Shown here piece by piece: positions 46,811 to 56,600 of a stretch of 64,000 bases of DNA. Source of the stretch: Tunicatimonas pelagia. GTDB lineage: Bacteria; Bacteroidota; Bacteroidia; Cytophagales; Cyclobacteriaceae. Each line of letters begins with the position of its first letter. The first letter of the stretch is position 1. Both the position numbers and the translations under genes were made by a program. Under the pieces are notes generated by a model that saw only the letters and a list, made by a program, of their open reading frames with translations, searched no databases and was not told the origin of the DNA. The DNA lies in NCBI RefSeq assembly GCF_030506325.1, contig NZ_CP120683.1, positions 5,832,501 to 5,896,500 on the forward strand, read 5' to 3'.

Positions 46811-47530
46811 ATGAACACGTTGATTTTAGGAGGAGCTTCCGGTTTGGGAGAAAGCATCACCACTAAACTGGCTGAAAAAGCCTCAGATACTATCTATTTT
46901 ACGTATTGCCATTCGGTAGAGAGTGCGTCTTCAATTTGTCAAAAGTTTCCCAACGGGCATAAGATTCAATGTGATTTTACGGATCCTAGCAGCTTAGATG
47001 CCTTTCTGGAGGTGATAGATGATCTTGAACTTGACGCGATCGTGAATAATGCTATTACCGGAATGCAACGTAACCATTTTCATAAAATGGAAACTGCTGA
47101 TATATCAAAGAGCTTTCAACATAATGTACTCCCCATTCTAGCAATCACTCAGCGGGCTATCAAGCAGTTCAAAAAGAAGAAGTTTGGTAAAATAGTTACT
47201 ATTTTAAGTGCGGCACTCATTAATAAGCCCCCGGTAGGCTGGTCAGAGTACACTGCTAACAAGGCGTATTTGGCGTCCATGAGTAAATCGTGGGCTACAG
47301 AATATGTAAAATTCAATATTACATCAAATAGCATTTCACCTTCTCTAATGCTCACTGATCTCAATCAGGATATTGACCCCAGAGTGATTGAACAAATTAC
47401 CAATAATCATCCTTTGCGAGAGCTACTGAACCCTAGCGAAGTTGCCGATACCGTAGCTTTTCTGCTGCAAACAACTCAGCAGATAAACGGAGTGAATTTA
47501 GTTATAAACGCGGGTACTGATGTTGTTTAA
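46811..47530 (+). CDS. SDR-family oxidoreductase (FabG-like)
   Basis: 239 residues, classical short-chain dehydrogenase. Cofactor motif GGASGLGESI at residues 7-16, NNAITG as the NNAG variant, ILSAALI with the catalytic Ser, and Y147-T-A-N-K151 as the Tyr-Lys pair; the C-terminus INGVNLVINAGTDVV matches the family. It starts one base after the MaoC stop and overlaps the second MBOAT gene by 11 bp. Reduction of a 3-oxoacyl-ACP (or oxidation of an ACP-bound hydroxy group) in the pathway of its neighbours is the likely job. Confidence 0.88.
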   Translation: MNTLILGGASGLGESITTKLAEKASDTIYFTYCHSVESASSICQKFPNGHKIQCDFTDPSSLDAFLEVIDDLELDAIVNNAITGMQRNHFHKMETADISKSFQHNVLPILAITQRAIKQFKKKKFGKIVTILSAALINKPPVGWSEYTANKAYLASMSKSWATEYVKFNITSNSISPSLMLTDLNQDIDPRVIEQITNNHPLRELLNPSEVADTVAFLLQTTQQINGVNLVINAGTDVV

Positions 47531-48965
47531 CTCATTAACATTTTTAGTATTTTTTCCGCTGGTAACGTTAGTGTACTTCTTGCTGCCTCATCGGCTTAGG
47601 TGGGTATTGCTGTTACTAGCCAGCGCCTTTTTCTACATGTACTTTGAGCCTCTGTACATATTTATTCTGATATTCATTATTCTGACAAATTTTTTTGGAG
47701 CTAAAATTATTTACAGACTCACCGAAGCTAGAAATAGAAAACTTGTTTTGGTTCTAAGTATTATACTCAACCTTTCGGTGCTGGCTCTTTTCAAGTATTT
47801 TAACTTTTTGAACGGAATTCTGGATGACCTGCTGAATGTATCGCAGTTACAAAATCCTATTCCCTATCTAAATGTGCTTCTCCCTTTGGGGATTTCATTT
47901 TATACCTTTCAAGGTATGAGTTATACCATTGACGTATTTCGCGGCCTTCAGCAGCCGGAGCGACATCTGGGTATTTTCTCAACGTATTTAATGTTCTATC
48001 CTCAGTTGGTAGCCGGGCCCATTGAACGAGCATCTCACTTACTTTCTCAGTTTTACGAAAAGCATACTTTTAAAGTAGATACGGCAGCCTATGGGTTGCG
48101 ACTGATGCTTCTGGGTTTCTTCAAAAAAGTGGTAATAGCTGACCGTTTGGGAATTTTTGTGTCGGAAATTTACGCCCAACCCGAAGCCTATTCTGGGTTG
48201 TTAGTGTTGCTGGGAGTTGTATTATTTTCCTTCCAGTTGTACTGCGACTTTTCAGGTTACACGGACATTGCCATTGGTGCTGCCGCAGTGATGGGTTTTA
48301 GGCTAATGGAAAATTTCAACCGCCCTTTTATTGCTACCAGTATTTCAGATTTTTGGCGTCGGTGGCACATATCATTATCTAGTTGGATTAATGACTACTT
48401 GTACAATCCTATCGCCATACAGAAAAGAAATTGGGGCAAGTGGGGATTGATATATGCTGCCCTGTTCAGCTTCACCCTAATTGGACTGTGGCACGGTGCC
48501 AACTGGAATTTTGTGATCTTCGGATTACTTCACGGTTTAGCACTTTCGTACGAAATTCTGACCAAGAAAAGGCGAAGAAAGCTATCCAAGCGTTTGCCGG
48601 TATCTTTCTATGGTAATTTGAGTATGCTACTTACATTCTCATTCTTCACATTTTCTATTATCTTCTTTCGCTCGGCCAACGTAGCTCAAGCTTTTTCAGT
48701 AATAAGCAATATTTCCTTTTACGATCCTGATATCTTAGCTGAGTTACAAAGTATGCGGGTTTTTGATATATATAACCTTATCATCAATGTATTGCTAGTT
48801 TGCTTGATACTGGCGATAGAAAAAGTGATTGCTGAATCACACATCAGGAACAAGCTGTTTAAGTTAAGGTGGGTGAGAGTAAGTACGTACCTCGGGTGCT
48901 TACTCATTATTGGACTTTTTGGAGTGTTTCAGAATCAAAATGACTTTATCTATTTTCAGTTTTAA
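47520..48965 (+). CDS. MBOAT-family membrane O-acyltransferase, second copy
   Basis: 481 residues. MBOAT blocks FWRRWHISLSSWINDYLYNP and His325 in GLWHGANW; N-terminal GISFYTFQGMSYTIDVFRG and LVAGPIERASHLLSQF as in AlgI. It is clearly related to the 41922 copy but diverged, for example the longer insert after DYLYNPIAI, so it may use a different acyl group or acceptor. The start overlaps the SDR stop (ATG inside GATG) and its stop overlaps the next ATG by one base. Confidence 0.92.
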   Translation: MLFNSLTFLVFFPLVTLVYFLLPHRLRWVLLLLASAFFYMYFEPLYIFILIFIILTNFFGAKIIYRLTEARNRKLVLVLSIILNLSVLALFKYFNFLNGILDDLLNVSQLQNPIPYLNVLLPLGISFYTFQGMSYTIDVFRGLQQPERHLGIFSTYLMFYPQLVAGPIERASHLLSQFYEKHTFKVDTAAYGLRLMLLGFFKKVVIADRLGIFVSEIYAQPEAYSGLLVLLGVVLFSFQLYCDFSGYTDIAIGAAAVMGFRLMENFNRPFIATSISDFWRRWHISLSSWINDYLYNPIAIQKRNWGKWGLIYAALFSFTLIGLWHGANWNFVIFGLLHGLALSYEILTKKRRRKLSKRLPVSFYGNLSMLLTFSFFTFSIIFFRSANVAQAFSVISNISFYDPDILAELQSMRVFDIYNLIINVLLVCLILAIEKVIAESHIRNKLFKLRWVRVSTYLGCLLIIGLFGVFQNQNDFIYFQF

Positions 48966-49912
48966 TGAGAAAGTTCCTCATAAATATCGGTATTGTCGGT
49001 TCGTTGGCGTTGATACTCTTTTATGCACTGGATGCTGCATTCACAAAAATATATCAAGAGGGAAGCTTCTATAAAACGCAGTGGCTCTTTCAGATCAATG
49101 AACAGTCTTATGACTACGCTATCTTAGGAGCCTCCCGATCGTATACGGCACTGGATGTTGGTGAAATTAACCAGCAAACTAACTTAAATGGTATCAATCT
49201 CTCTTTAGACGGTAGTTTTATTTCAACTCAATCGCTGATTCTTGATGTCTTTTTGTCGAATCAGAATAATGTTAACACGCTCTATTTGAACATTGATGGT
49301 TGGCAGTTGGATTACGACACCGAATCGCAATTTACTTATCCGAGGTTTCTACCCTACGTCGAAAACGATTTGGTCTACAATCATTTTGTTCAATTAGATA
49401 AGAAGTGGTACTTATATCGCTACGTGCCATTTATGCGGTATGCAGAATTTAACTTCACCTGGGGGTTGCATATGCTGGTGAACAATTTATTTGGTTTCAT
49501 TGAACCTGATTTTGATGAGTTTGGGACTCGCATATACAAATTTACCGATTACCGAGGCGAGAAGGAGGTGAAGCATAACTTATTCAAAACTCAGGGAGAG
49601 TTTAAGTATCTAAATAAGATTATTGAAACCTGTAAAGAAAGGGGTATTGAGCTGGTGGCTTTTGTGCCTCCTATTGCCACAATAAAAAGAGATACTACCT
49701 ATTACGAAAACATTGTCTTATTTGAGAAGTGGATAGAAAACAAAGGGGTTGAATTCTACAATTTCGGAGATTTATACCCTCAACAGTATGATTTATATAC
49801 TGATGAAATACACTTGAATAAGTACGGTGTAGAAAAGTTTTCGGCGATATTTGGTAGCATCGTAATCACTTCTGATGAAGAAGTACTAACCTCTCTTTCT
49901 AGTCAGCAGTAA
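48965..49912 (+). CDS. Membrane-anchored SGNH-like acyl-transfer partner, second copy
   Basis: 315 residues, N-terminal membrane helix (about 8-24) and a periplasmic domain with block I G55-A-S57-R (ILGASRSYT) and block V D280-E-I-H283. The same layout as the protein at 43364 but low overall similarity. Start codon shares one base with the stop of its MBOAT partner (TAATG), so the two proteins are made in step. Likely nucleophile S57. Confidence 0.7.
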   Translation: MRKFLINIGIVGSLALILFYALDAAFTKIYQEGSFYKTQWLFQINEQSYDYAILGASRSYTALDVGEINQQTNLNGINLSLDGSFISTQSLILDVFLSNQNNVNTLYLNIDGWQLDYDTESQFTYPRFLPYVENDLVYNHFVQLDKKWYLYRYVPFMRYAEFNFTWGLHMLVNNLFGFIEPDFDEFGTRIYKFTDYRGEKEVKHNLFKTQGEFKYLNKIIETCKERGIELVAFVPPIATIKRDTTYYENIVLFEKWIENKGVEFYNFGDLYPQQYDLYTDEIHLNKYGVEKFSAIFGSIVITSDEEVLTSLSSQQ

Positions 49913-49992
49913 TATTGAAATTGTACAAATGAATTGATCTTTTCTATGATTATATATCATAATATTGTATATTGTAGAGGTAATTATTCAAT

Positions 49993-51063
49993 ATGAAAGG
50001 AGTAACTATTTCTACATCTTATCCCGTCCAAAAAACTGCTACGCCAGCCGTTGAAAAGCCTAAGGGGAAATTCTTGAATTATATACACAATTTTCGGGGA
50101 CTCGCTATATTGTTTGTAGTTGGCGGGCATATACTACTAGAGTGGGATACCGATTCTTTTTCTAAAAAGGTATTGGATGCAGTATGGCAAAATGGAACAG
50201 TGTTATTCATCTTTATTGCTGGCTATTTATTTCAATATCTGTCGAAAAAGTATGAAACCACTAACTATTGGTTGAAAAAGATTCGTTACGTTCTGATTCC
50301 GTACCTCATCATTTCTATTCCAGCCATTGTACTAAGAATATACCAACCACTTTACGATACATTAGTTCTATATCCTGGTTTTGAAGAATGGTCCTTATTA
50401 AAAAAGATAGGGTATTATTATGTATCGGGTAGCCATCTGCTCCCTTTGTGGTTTATACCGATGATTACAATATTCTATGCAATTGCCCCAGTACTCATCA
50501 AAATTGATCGCAACCCCCGTGCGTACTATATACTTCCGCTACTGGTTGTCATCTCTCTAATCGTTCCCCGAGATGAGCTGAATAATATCCCGAAAATGTT
50601 TGTGCACTTTTTGTCGGTATATATTTTTGGAATGTTTTTTAGCCACTTTAATGATCAAATATTAAAATGGTCTTCCAAATACTGGCTCTTTCTGACTCTC
50701 TCAACCGTTGCATTAATGATAGCAACAATTGTTACAGATAGTTGGTACGACCCTCTTATGTATCTACAGAAGATATTTTTGTGCTGGTTTTTTGTCTACT
50801 GGCTATGGCATTTTGACGAACATGTACCAACCAGTTTAGGAACGAAAACTCTGGCAGATTATAGTTTCGGTATATTTTTCCTACATTACTATTTCTTATT
50901 GGCGATAAAGCTTGGTTTTGAGTATTCCTTTCCTTCTCTGCTAAAAGGTTCCGTGCTCAACTGGTCAATCAATTTTGGGCTTATTATGATCTTAAACATT
51001 GCCTGTATCGCTTTGGCTAAACGAGTCTTAGGAAAGCAGAGCCGGTACCTGATAGGTTGTTGA
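49993..51063 (+). CDS. Acyltransferase 3 family membrane protein
   Basis: 356 residues, about ten membrane helices. Signature FLNYIHNFRGLAILFVVGGHI, FIFIAGYLFQYL, KIRYVLIPYLIISIP and LPLWFIPMITIFYAIAPVL. A cytoplasmic N-terminal tail of about 28 residues precedes the first helix. It follows the second SGNH gene by 80 bp; that gap has an AT-rich inverted repeat (TATGAT/ATCATA) that could be an operator or minor promoter. It closes the glycan locus. Confidence 0.82.
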   Translation: MKGVTISTSYPVQKTATPAVEKPKGKFLNYIHNFRGLAILFVVGGHILLEWDTDSFSKKVLDAVWQNGTVLFIFIAGYLFQYLSKKYETTNYWLKKIRYVLIPYLIISIPAIVLRIYQPLYDTLVLYPGFEEWSLLKKIGYYYVSGSHLLPLWFIPMITIFYAIAPVLIKIDRNPRAYYILPLLVVISLIVPRDELNNIPKMFVHFLSVYIFGMFFSHFNDQILKWSSKYWLFLTLSTVALMIATIVTDSWYDPLMYLQKIFLCWFFVYWLWHFDEHVPTSLGTKTLADYSFGIFFLHYYFLLAIKLGFEYSFPSLLKGSVLNWSINFGLIMILNIACIALAKRVLGKQSRYLIGC

Positions 51064-51135
51064 TTCGGCTATCTTTTAAGTGAGCAGTCTATGCAATTAA
51101 TTCTTTTGATCCAAAATTTCTAACTAAAACAGCTT

Positions 51136-52011
51136 CTAAACATCACAAATTTCAACACCCTGTTGCAAAGACGCTAAAGCATCCTCTTCTTTTGGGATGA
51201 ACTCTTGGGCTACGTAACCATCAAAGCCAGTATCTACAATAGCCTGCATAATGGCCGGGTAGTAAAGCTCTTGGGTTTCGTCAATTTCATTACGACCGGG
51301 TACGCCGCCAGTGTGGTAGTGGGAAATGTAGGGATGATACTTTTGAATAGTAGCAATCACATCGCCTTCCATAATTTGCATGTGGTAGATGTCGTAAAGT
51401 AGCTTGAAGTTCTCGGAACCGATCATCTTGCAGAGTTCCACACCCCACTCAGTATGGTCACACATATAGTCAGGGTGGTTGACCTTGCTGTTGAGTAGCT
51501 CCATCACCACTAGTACATTGTTCTTTTCAGCAAGCGATATTATTTTCTTAATGCCCTCGGCGCAGTTTTTCATACCGGTTTCGTCATCCATACCATCGCG
51601 GTTGCCCGAGAAGGTAATGATTTGCTTTAGGCCTGCTTCGGCCACCATCGGAATACTCTTTTCGTAGAGTGCAATCAAATCAGCGTGATGTTCAGTGCGG
51701 TTCCAGCACTTTTCAATGCCGTAGCCATTTTCCCAGTAAGAAGCTAAGGCGCAGGTTAACCCATGCTTGTCCAGTGTCGGCCACTCATCTGGCCCCAGTA
51801 ACTCTACCGACTTAATACCCATCTTCTTGGCTGAAACACAGAATTCCTCTAGCGGAATGCTACCGTAGCACCATTTGCAAACAGAATGGTTGATGTTGCC
51901 TTTTGGAGTGAATTCAGAAGGTTGGGTCATAGGTTGAGCAATTGATGGGGTAGAAAGCAGAGCGGCACTGCCTGCTAAATGTTTGATTGCCGATCGTCGA
52001 TTAGTTTTCAT
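51136..52011 (-). CDS. TIM-barrel sugar isomerase, hydroxypyruvate isomerase-like, Tat-type signal
   Basis: 291 residues. The N-terminus NRRSAIKHLAGSAALL resembles a twin-arginine signal, so the enzyme is probably exported. The rest is an AP-endonuclease-2/xylose-isomerase-like barrel with KWCYGSIPLEEFC, VVMELLNSKVNHPDYMC and GYVAQEFIPKEE; the Glu residues of the last two segments are the likely metal ligands. The 'KWCYG' opening and 'HTGGVPGRNEID' loop match hydroxypyruvate isomerase (Hyi)-like proteins, but an unknown sugar isomerase is equally possible. Single gene, convergent with the locus. Confidence 0.82.
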   Translation of the reverse strand: MKTNRRSAIKHLAGSAALLSTPSIAQPMTQPSEFTPKGNINHSVCKWCYGSIPLEEFCVSAKKMGIKSVELLGPDEWPTLDKHGLTCALASYWENGYGIEKCWNRTEHHADLIALYEKSIPMVAEAGLKQIITFSGNRDGMDDETGMKNCAEGIKKIISLAEKNNVLVVMELLNSKVNHPDYMCDHTEWGVELCKMIGSENFKLLYDIYHMQIMEGDVIATIQKYHPYISHYHTGGVPGRNEIDETQELYYPAIMQAIVDTGFDGYVAQEFIPKEEDALASLQQGVEICDV

Positions 52012-52381
52012 ATGAGGTTAGAGATTGTCAAATAATTTTGCTCAAAATATACAGGTTTTGGGAGCGAAGAAAAAATATATCCGCAATTGTGCTAAGTTTT
52101 CTGTACCTTAGCTAACATAAATTTCTCGTCGCAAGTTGGTGATTTTTCATTCCAAAGTAGTCCGGTATAGTAATACCACGTTAAACTATCGGGCACGAGT
52201 AAGGTAGAAGATTTTTTAGGATAGGGCAGTCAATCTAACTTCTCGGGTATTATAAAATATCAAACTGCTAATAAAATACCCGAGGTTACTGAAGGTAAAA
52301 CCGTTCTGTTCATCTTACGTACTTACCGGAAGAGGAACCGGTGAACGTACTGCTGAGTCGTTCACTTAACACAACGTACCT
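52012..52381. other. 370-bp divergent gap
   Basis: No gene or clear repeat. The flanking genes diverge, so it holds both promoters; TAAGTTTT at about 52094 is only a near match to TAnnTTTG. I see nothing else in it. Confidence 0.5.
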
Positions 52382-52831
52382 ATGAAAAAGTTAACTAATT
52401 TAACGTTAGGAATAGGAATTCTATTCTTTTCATTCACCGCACAATCTGGGTTTGCCCAGGATTTTTGTACCTGTAATCTGGAACGGGAAACTGAGTGGGA
52501 TAGCGATACGCTTATCTACAGTGCTGCTCTTACGGTATTCTCCGAATCTAGCGTACGCGAATTGTATTTTGCCATTGCCCAAGATGAAGATCAAACGTAC
52601 TACATCCAAAGTAATGTCAGCCCTAAACTGTATATATTTTCTAAGGCTGACCGTAGCGTATCTGATCAGTGGGGTGAGTTTGGGCGAGCCGTGAGCTTAC
52701 GGAAGGCTATTCTGGAAATTATTGGAGAAGATATGTTCCGCACCCAATGCCAAGGCGTTTACCTCGATAAGCGCACTTACGATTTTTCTTCTGTCTTGAC
52801 GTATCTTGCTCCGACTGATAAAAAAGAGTGA
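52382..52831 (+). CDS. Small secreted protein of unknown function
   Basis: 149 residues with a signal peptide (KKLTNLTLGIGILFFSFTAQSGFAQ). The mature part begins DFCTCNLE and has three or four Cys that may form disulfides. It is mixed alpha/beta with no family I recognise. Two small genes follow on the same strand (62 and about 90 bp apart). ATG start. Confidence 0.5.
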   Translation: MKKLTNLTLGIGILFFSFTAQSGFAQDFCTCNLERETEWDSDTLIYSAALTVFSESSVRELYFAIAQDEDQTYYIQSNVSPKLYIFSKADRSVSDQWGEFGRAVSLRKAILEIIGEDMFRTQCQGVYLDKRTYDFSSVLTYLAPTDKKE

Positions 52832-52944
52832 TCATTCGCTAATACTAACTCCTGATAAGAAAAGCCTGATAATATATCGAGTATAGGTACAGTGTGTCTA
52901 TACGGATATCATCTGCTACGACTCTGCCTTTAGAAGAATCGACG

Positions 52945-53151
52945 ATGCAAGAAACAGATCTTGAACAGTATATCATAATCCACTACCATAACCTCCTAAC
53001 TATGGAGGAAAAGCTTGCCTATAAACATCATCTAACTGTTAAAAAGGCAGAAGATTCAAGTGAAAAATTAGGGGAAATGCTAACGAGGAAGTGGGGAACA
53101 ACCAACCTGAATGCTTTTTTTACCTACTACAATATTATACCTACTGATTAG
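52945..53151 (+). CDS. Small helical protein of unknown function
   Basis: 68 residues from the ATG at 52945 (a GTG at 52894 would add 17). Acidic N-terminus, helical, with no motif I recognise. Its size and the YIIIHYHNLLTMEEKLAYKHHL pattern (no known DNA-binding motif) do not allow a function. It could be a small regulator or a spurious frame; it is kept because the frame is clean and codon use fits its neighbours. Confidence 0.4.
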   Translation: MQETDLEQYIIIHYHNLLTMEEKLAYKHHLTVKKAEDSSEKLGEMLTRKWGTTNLNAFFTYYNIIPTD

Positions 53152-53185
53152 TAAATTTGTAACTCATAAAGAGAGGAGAACATAT

Positions 53186-53239
53186 ATGTCCAACATAGCG
53201 AGTAGCCAGCACTATTTGAAACACACTCTCTTTTCGTAA
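53186..53239 (+). other. Possible 17-residue leader frame
   Basis: ATG at 53186 with AGGAG just upstream (a rare strong ribosome site here) and stop at 53237, six bases before the next gene. Flanking AAAGAGAG (53168) and CTCTCTTT (53226) are complementary. It could be a translated leader or chance. Confidence 0.3.
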
Positions 53240-53244
53240 CAAAA

Positions 53245-53601
53245 ATGGCTACATTTCAGGCTATGATCATTCTAGTTCCTTGGTTCGTCAAACTAATTAC
53301 TTTCGGATTTGCCCGAGCAATTACCTTCTACCCATTTGTATTTCTGACTCAGGCGAATGATCGGAGTAATACCCGGCTAATGAACCATGAGCGAATCCAC
53401 CTACGGCAGCAGCTTGAATTGTTTATTATTCCGTTTTACCTGTTATACTTCGGCGAGTATCTGACTCGAAGGCTACAAGGTAAAAATCATCGCGAAGCCT
53501 ACCGGGCAATCAGTTTTGAGCGAGAGGCCTACGATCAGGAAGTACAACTAGATTATTTAGCCAACCGACCAATTTTTGCTTTCCGAAAATACCTACTATA
53601 A
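53245..53601 (+). CDS. Small membrane protein with HExxH motif
   Basis: 118 residues. The first 35 residues are hydrophobic, followed by H48-E-R-I-H52 in NHERIHLRQQLELF, the HExxH zinc motif, then a membrane helix (about 58-70) and an acidic ISFEREAYDQE segment that could give a third ligand. This layout resembles tiny membrane metallopeptidase-like proteins; I cannot name a family. It is convergent with smc, with a hairpin-rich gap. ATG start. Confidence 0.55.
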   Translation: MATFQAMIILVPWFVKLITFGFARAITFYPFVFLTQANDRSNTRLMNHERIHLRQQLELFIIPFYLLYFGEYLTRRLQGKNHREAYRAISFEREAYDQEVQLDYLANRPIFAFRKYLL

Positions 53602-53675
53602 TGATGAGTGAATAATGACGGATGATGAATAAATGCCATATATTACTCATTATTCATCCGTCATTAATCATTATT
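53602..53675. repeat. Imperfect inverted repeat between convergent genes
   Basis: Words of the type AATAATGACGGATGA (left) match the reverse complement of TCATCCGTCATT (right), with a two-base bulge and a loop near 53633. It resembles the ATTCATTATTCAT words at 4898-4921 and overlaps the smc stop at 53671. Likely terminator-like. Confidence 0.6.
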
Positions 53676-56600
53676 GTGAGACTGTTTCTCGTAGATCTAC
53701 CGGAACTACGCGGGAGACGCCTTGCTCGATCATGGTTACTCCGTAGATCACGTCGGTACTGGCCATAGTGCGCTTGTTGTGAGTTACGATAATAAACTGC
53801 GATTCGCTGGAAAATTCCTTGATGATATTATTGAACTTATCAATATTGGCATCATCGAGCGGAGCATCCACTTCGTCAAAAATACAGAAGGGTGCGGGCT
53901 TCAGCAGGTAAATAGCGAATAGCAGTGAAGTAGCGGTAAGTGTTTTTTCGCCTCCCGAAAGCTGATTAATGGTGAGCGGTCGTTTTCCCTTGGGGCGAGC
54001 CATAATCTCAATTGAGGAGTCGAGTGGGTTGTCTGGATCAGCTAGCTTAAGTTCGCAATCGTCTTCTTCGGTGAATAGTGTGCGGAATACCCGGATGAAA
54101 TTTTCTCGGATTTGCTCAAAGGCCGCCATGAAGGTTTCGCGGGCTACGGCATCAATTTCGCCGATGGTGGTCATCAGCGAGTCTTTGGCTTGCAGCAGAT
54201 CGTTTCTTTCGCTGCTGATGAAGTCGTAACGCTGCTTAATTTCGTCGTAGGCTTCCATCGCCATCGGGTTAATTGGCCCAATCTTACGAATACGCTCCCG
54301 TATTTTTTCCAGCTTGGTATTCATCGCTTCCAGCTCTTCGTCCGTGGGCTGTACTTCCTCTTCGCCCGCGGGAGTGAGCAGCTCTTTAGCATCTAGATCA
54401 AACTCCACCGAAAGTCGCTCCTGAATGCTCGTCAGTTCTAGCTGAATGCTATTAAGCTGATTTTGCAGTTCCATAATCAGCGTATCTTGCTGGCTGCGCG
54501 ACCGTTGTAAATCCCGAATAGCCTGCTCGCTTTTATCAATATTACCCCGATAAGCGTAGTAGTCGCGCTCAGCTTCGTTTACTCCGGCTTCAATGGCTTG
54601 CTTCTCGTCATACATCGCGAGTAGCTCGTCTTCGCCGACATCATTACTATTGAGCAGGTCGGTTATGTTCTGCGTATTAACCTCTAGCTCCTGCTGATTC
54701 TTAGCGATGTTCTGGATGCCTTTTTCGTGGGACTCTTCTTTGAAAGTAATCTCTTGGCTGAGCGATTTTAGGGTGCTCTCCTGCTGGAAGTAGCGAATCT
54801 TCTCCTGATTAAAGGCCGCCGACTTTTCGCTGAGTTGCTCATTTTCTACGGCCAATTGGCTGTTAAGCTGCTGTTGCCGCTCTTTCGCCAACTGAAGTTG
54901 CTGCTCAGAATTTTGCAGTTGAGGGGTGACTAGTTCTACCTCTTCTTCCAGTTGGGCGATGAGCACCAGCGTAGCATCTTGCTGCTGTGCCTGGCTCGAG
55001 AGCATTTCCGAAAGCTGCTCCTTCTTGGAAGCAAAGGTGGCGTAATCTTGCTGCAAGCGATTAATATTTCGCTGAATCTCGATAAGATCGGAAGCGTAGG
55101 ACTGCTGACGGAGCTGTTGCACTTGTTGCTGTTGCTCGAGCAAAAACGCTTGCTTGTCTCCAATTTGCTGCTTTAGGTTACCTAAATCTTCTTTCAGTTT
55201 TTCCAGGTTTTTAGCCCGGCCCAGTCGCTTGCCCTCAAACAGACCTACTGAGCCTCCCGACAAGCGAAACGGCTGCTGCACTACTTGACCGTCGGCGGTA
55301 ATTAGCGAATACGTTTCCTGAGGAGATAGATCAGGTAAATTAGTGACGTAGACTTCGTTGAGTAAAAACTGAATCAACCGTTGGTATTTAGTGTCGTACT
55401 CTACTACGTTTAGTGCCGGTTTGGCATTGTCGCCCATTGTGCTTTCGGCTCGTTGGGGTACGAACTGTTGCAACTCATCCAGTAGAAAGAAATGGGCCTT
55501 TCCCTGGGCGGCATCGCCCAGTAGCTGAATGGCTTCCAATGCCTGCGCCCGGCTGTCTACTACGAAGTAGTTCATGTAGGGTCCCAGGTAGTTTTCAATA
55601 CAAACCCGGTACTGTTCAGGGCAAGTAACTACGTCGGATAGGAGCGGGGCTTTTTTGGCCCAGTCTACGTTTTTCTTTAAGAACTTAATGGCCTCGGGAA
55701 AACCCTCCAGGTTATCGACTAACGACTTCGTAAGGTTGTATTCATTTTGCAGTGCATCCTGCTGCCGGTTGAGTGCCGTTATTTCTTCTTTAGTTTGCTC
55801 AATCTGGCCAATCAGAGCTACAATACGATCTTGTAGTTCGGCTTCCTGTTGCTCGGTATCTTCCAGTTGTTGTTCCCGCTCCTCAATTTGCTCACGAATT
55901 ACCACTGCTTTTTGGTCAAATTCCGTGAGGTCGGCATTACGGGCGGAGGTGTTTTCGGTGCTTTTTTCTAGCTCCAGCCGGGTGGCATTCAGTTGCATCT
56001 GCTTGATCTCTAGCTGCTTTTGAAGCTGATACACTCGCTCCTGCTGCTCCTGAGCAACGTCATCAGCTTCAGCTACTTCGTCTTTTAAACCCCGCGTTTG
56101 CGACTGAAAAGTGCGGTGTTCTTCTTCCAGTTCAGTGACTTGCTGCTGAATCTGTTCCAGGGATTCGACCGCCGAAGCTTTTTCCCACTGAAGCTTTTCC
56201 AGATGCTCGGCAGTAAGGTCTACCGTCTCTCGGTCTTGCTTGAGCAGTGCATTGAGGCGATCTTTGCGGTCTTGCAAAAATTTAAGTCGCTCATTCTTTA
56301 CCTGCTTATCGCTTTCCGCATTACGAATAGTAGCTACGTGCTCGTTCAGGGTTTTTTGGCGCGAAGCGAGCAGTTGCTCTTTTTGTACCAGGTCAGTTTT
56401 TAGTTGAGCTAGTGTCGCTTCCTGTTCGTCTACCTGCCGACTTAACTGAACCTTGCGGTCAGTTTCATTATCAAGTTGCTGCTTTGCTTCCGTACTCGCT
56501 TCTTGCGAAGCCCGAACTTTCGATTTAGCGAGCGTAATGCTGAGTTCTTTGTATTCTTCTTTGGCCTTGTAGTAGCGTTCGGCTTGTTTGGCTTGGCGCT

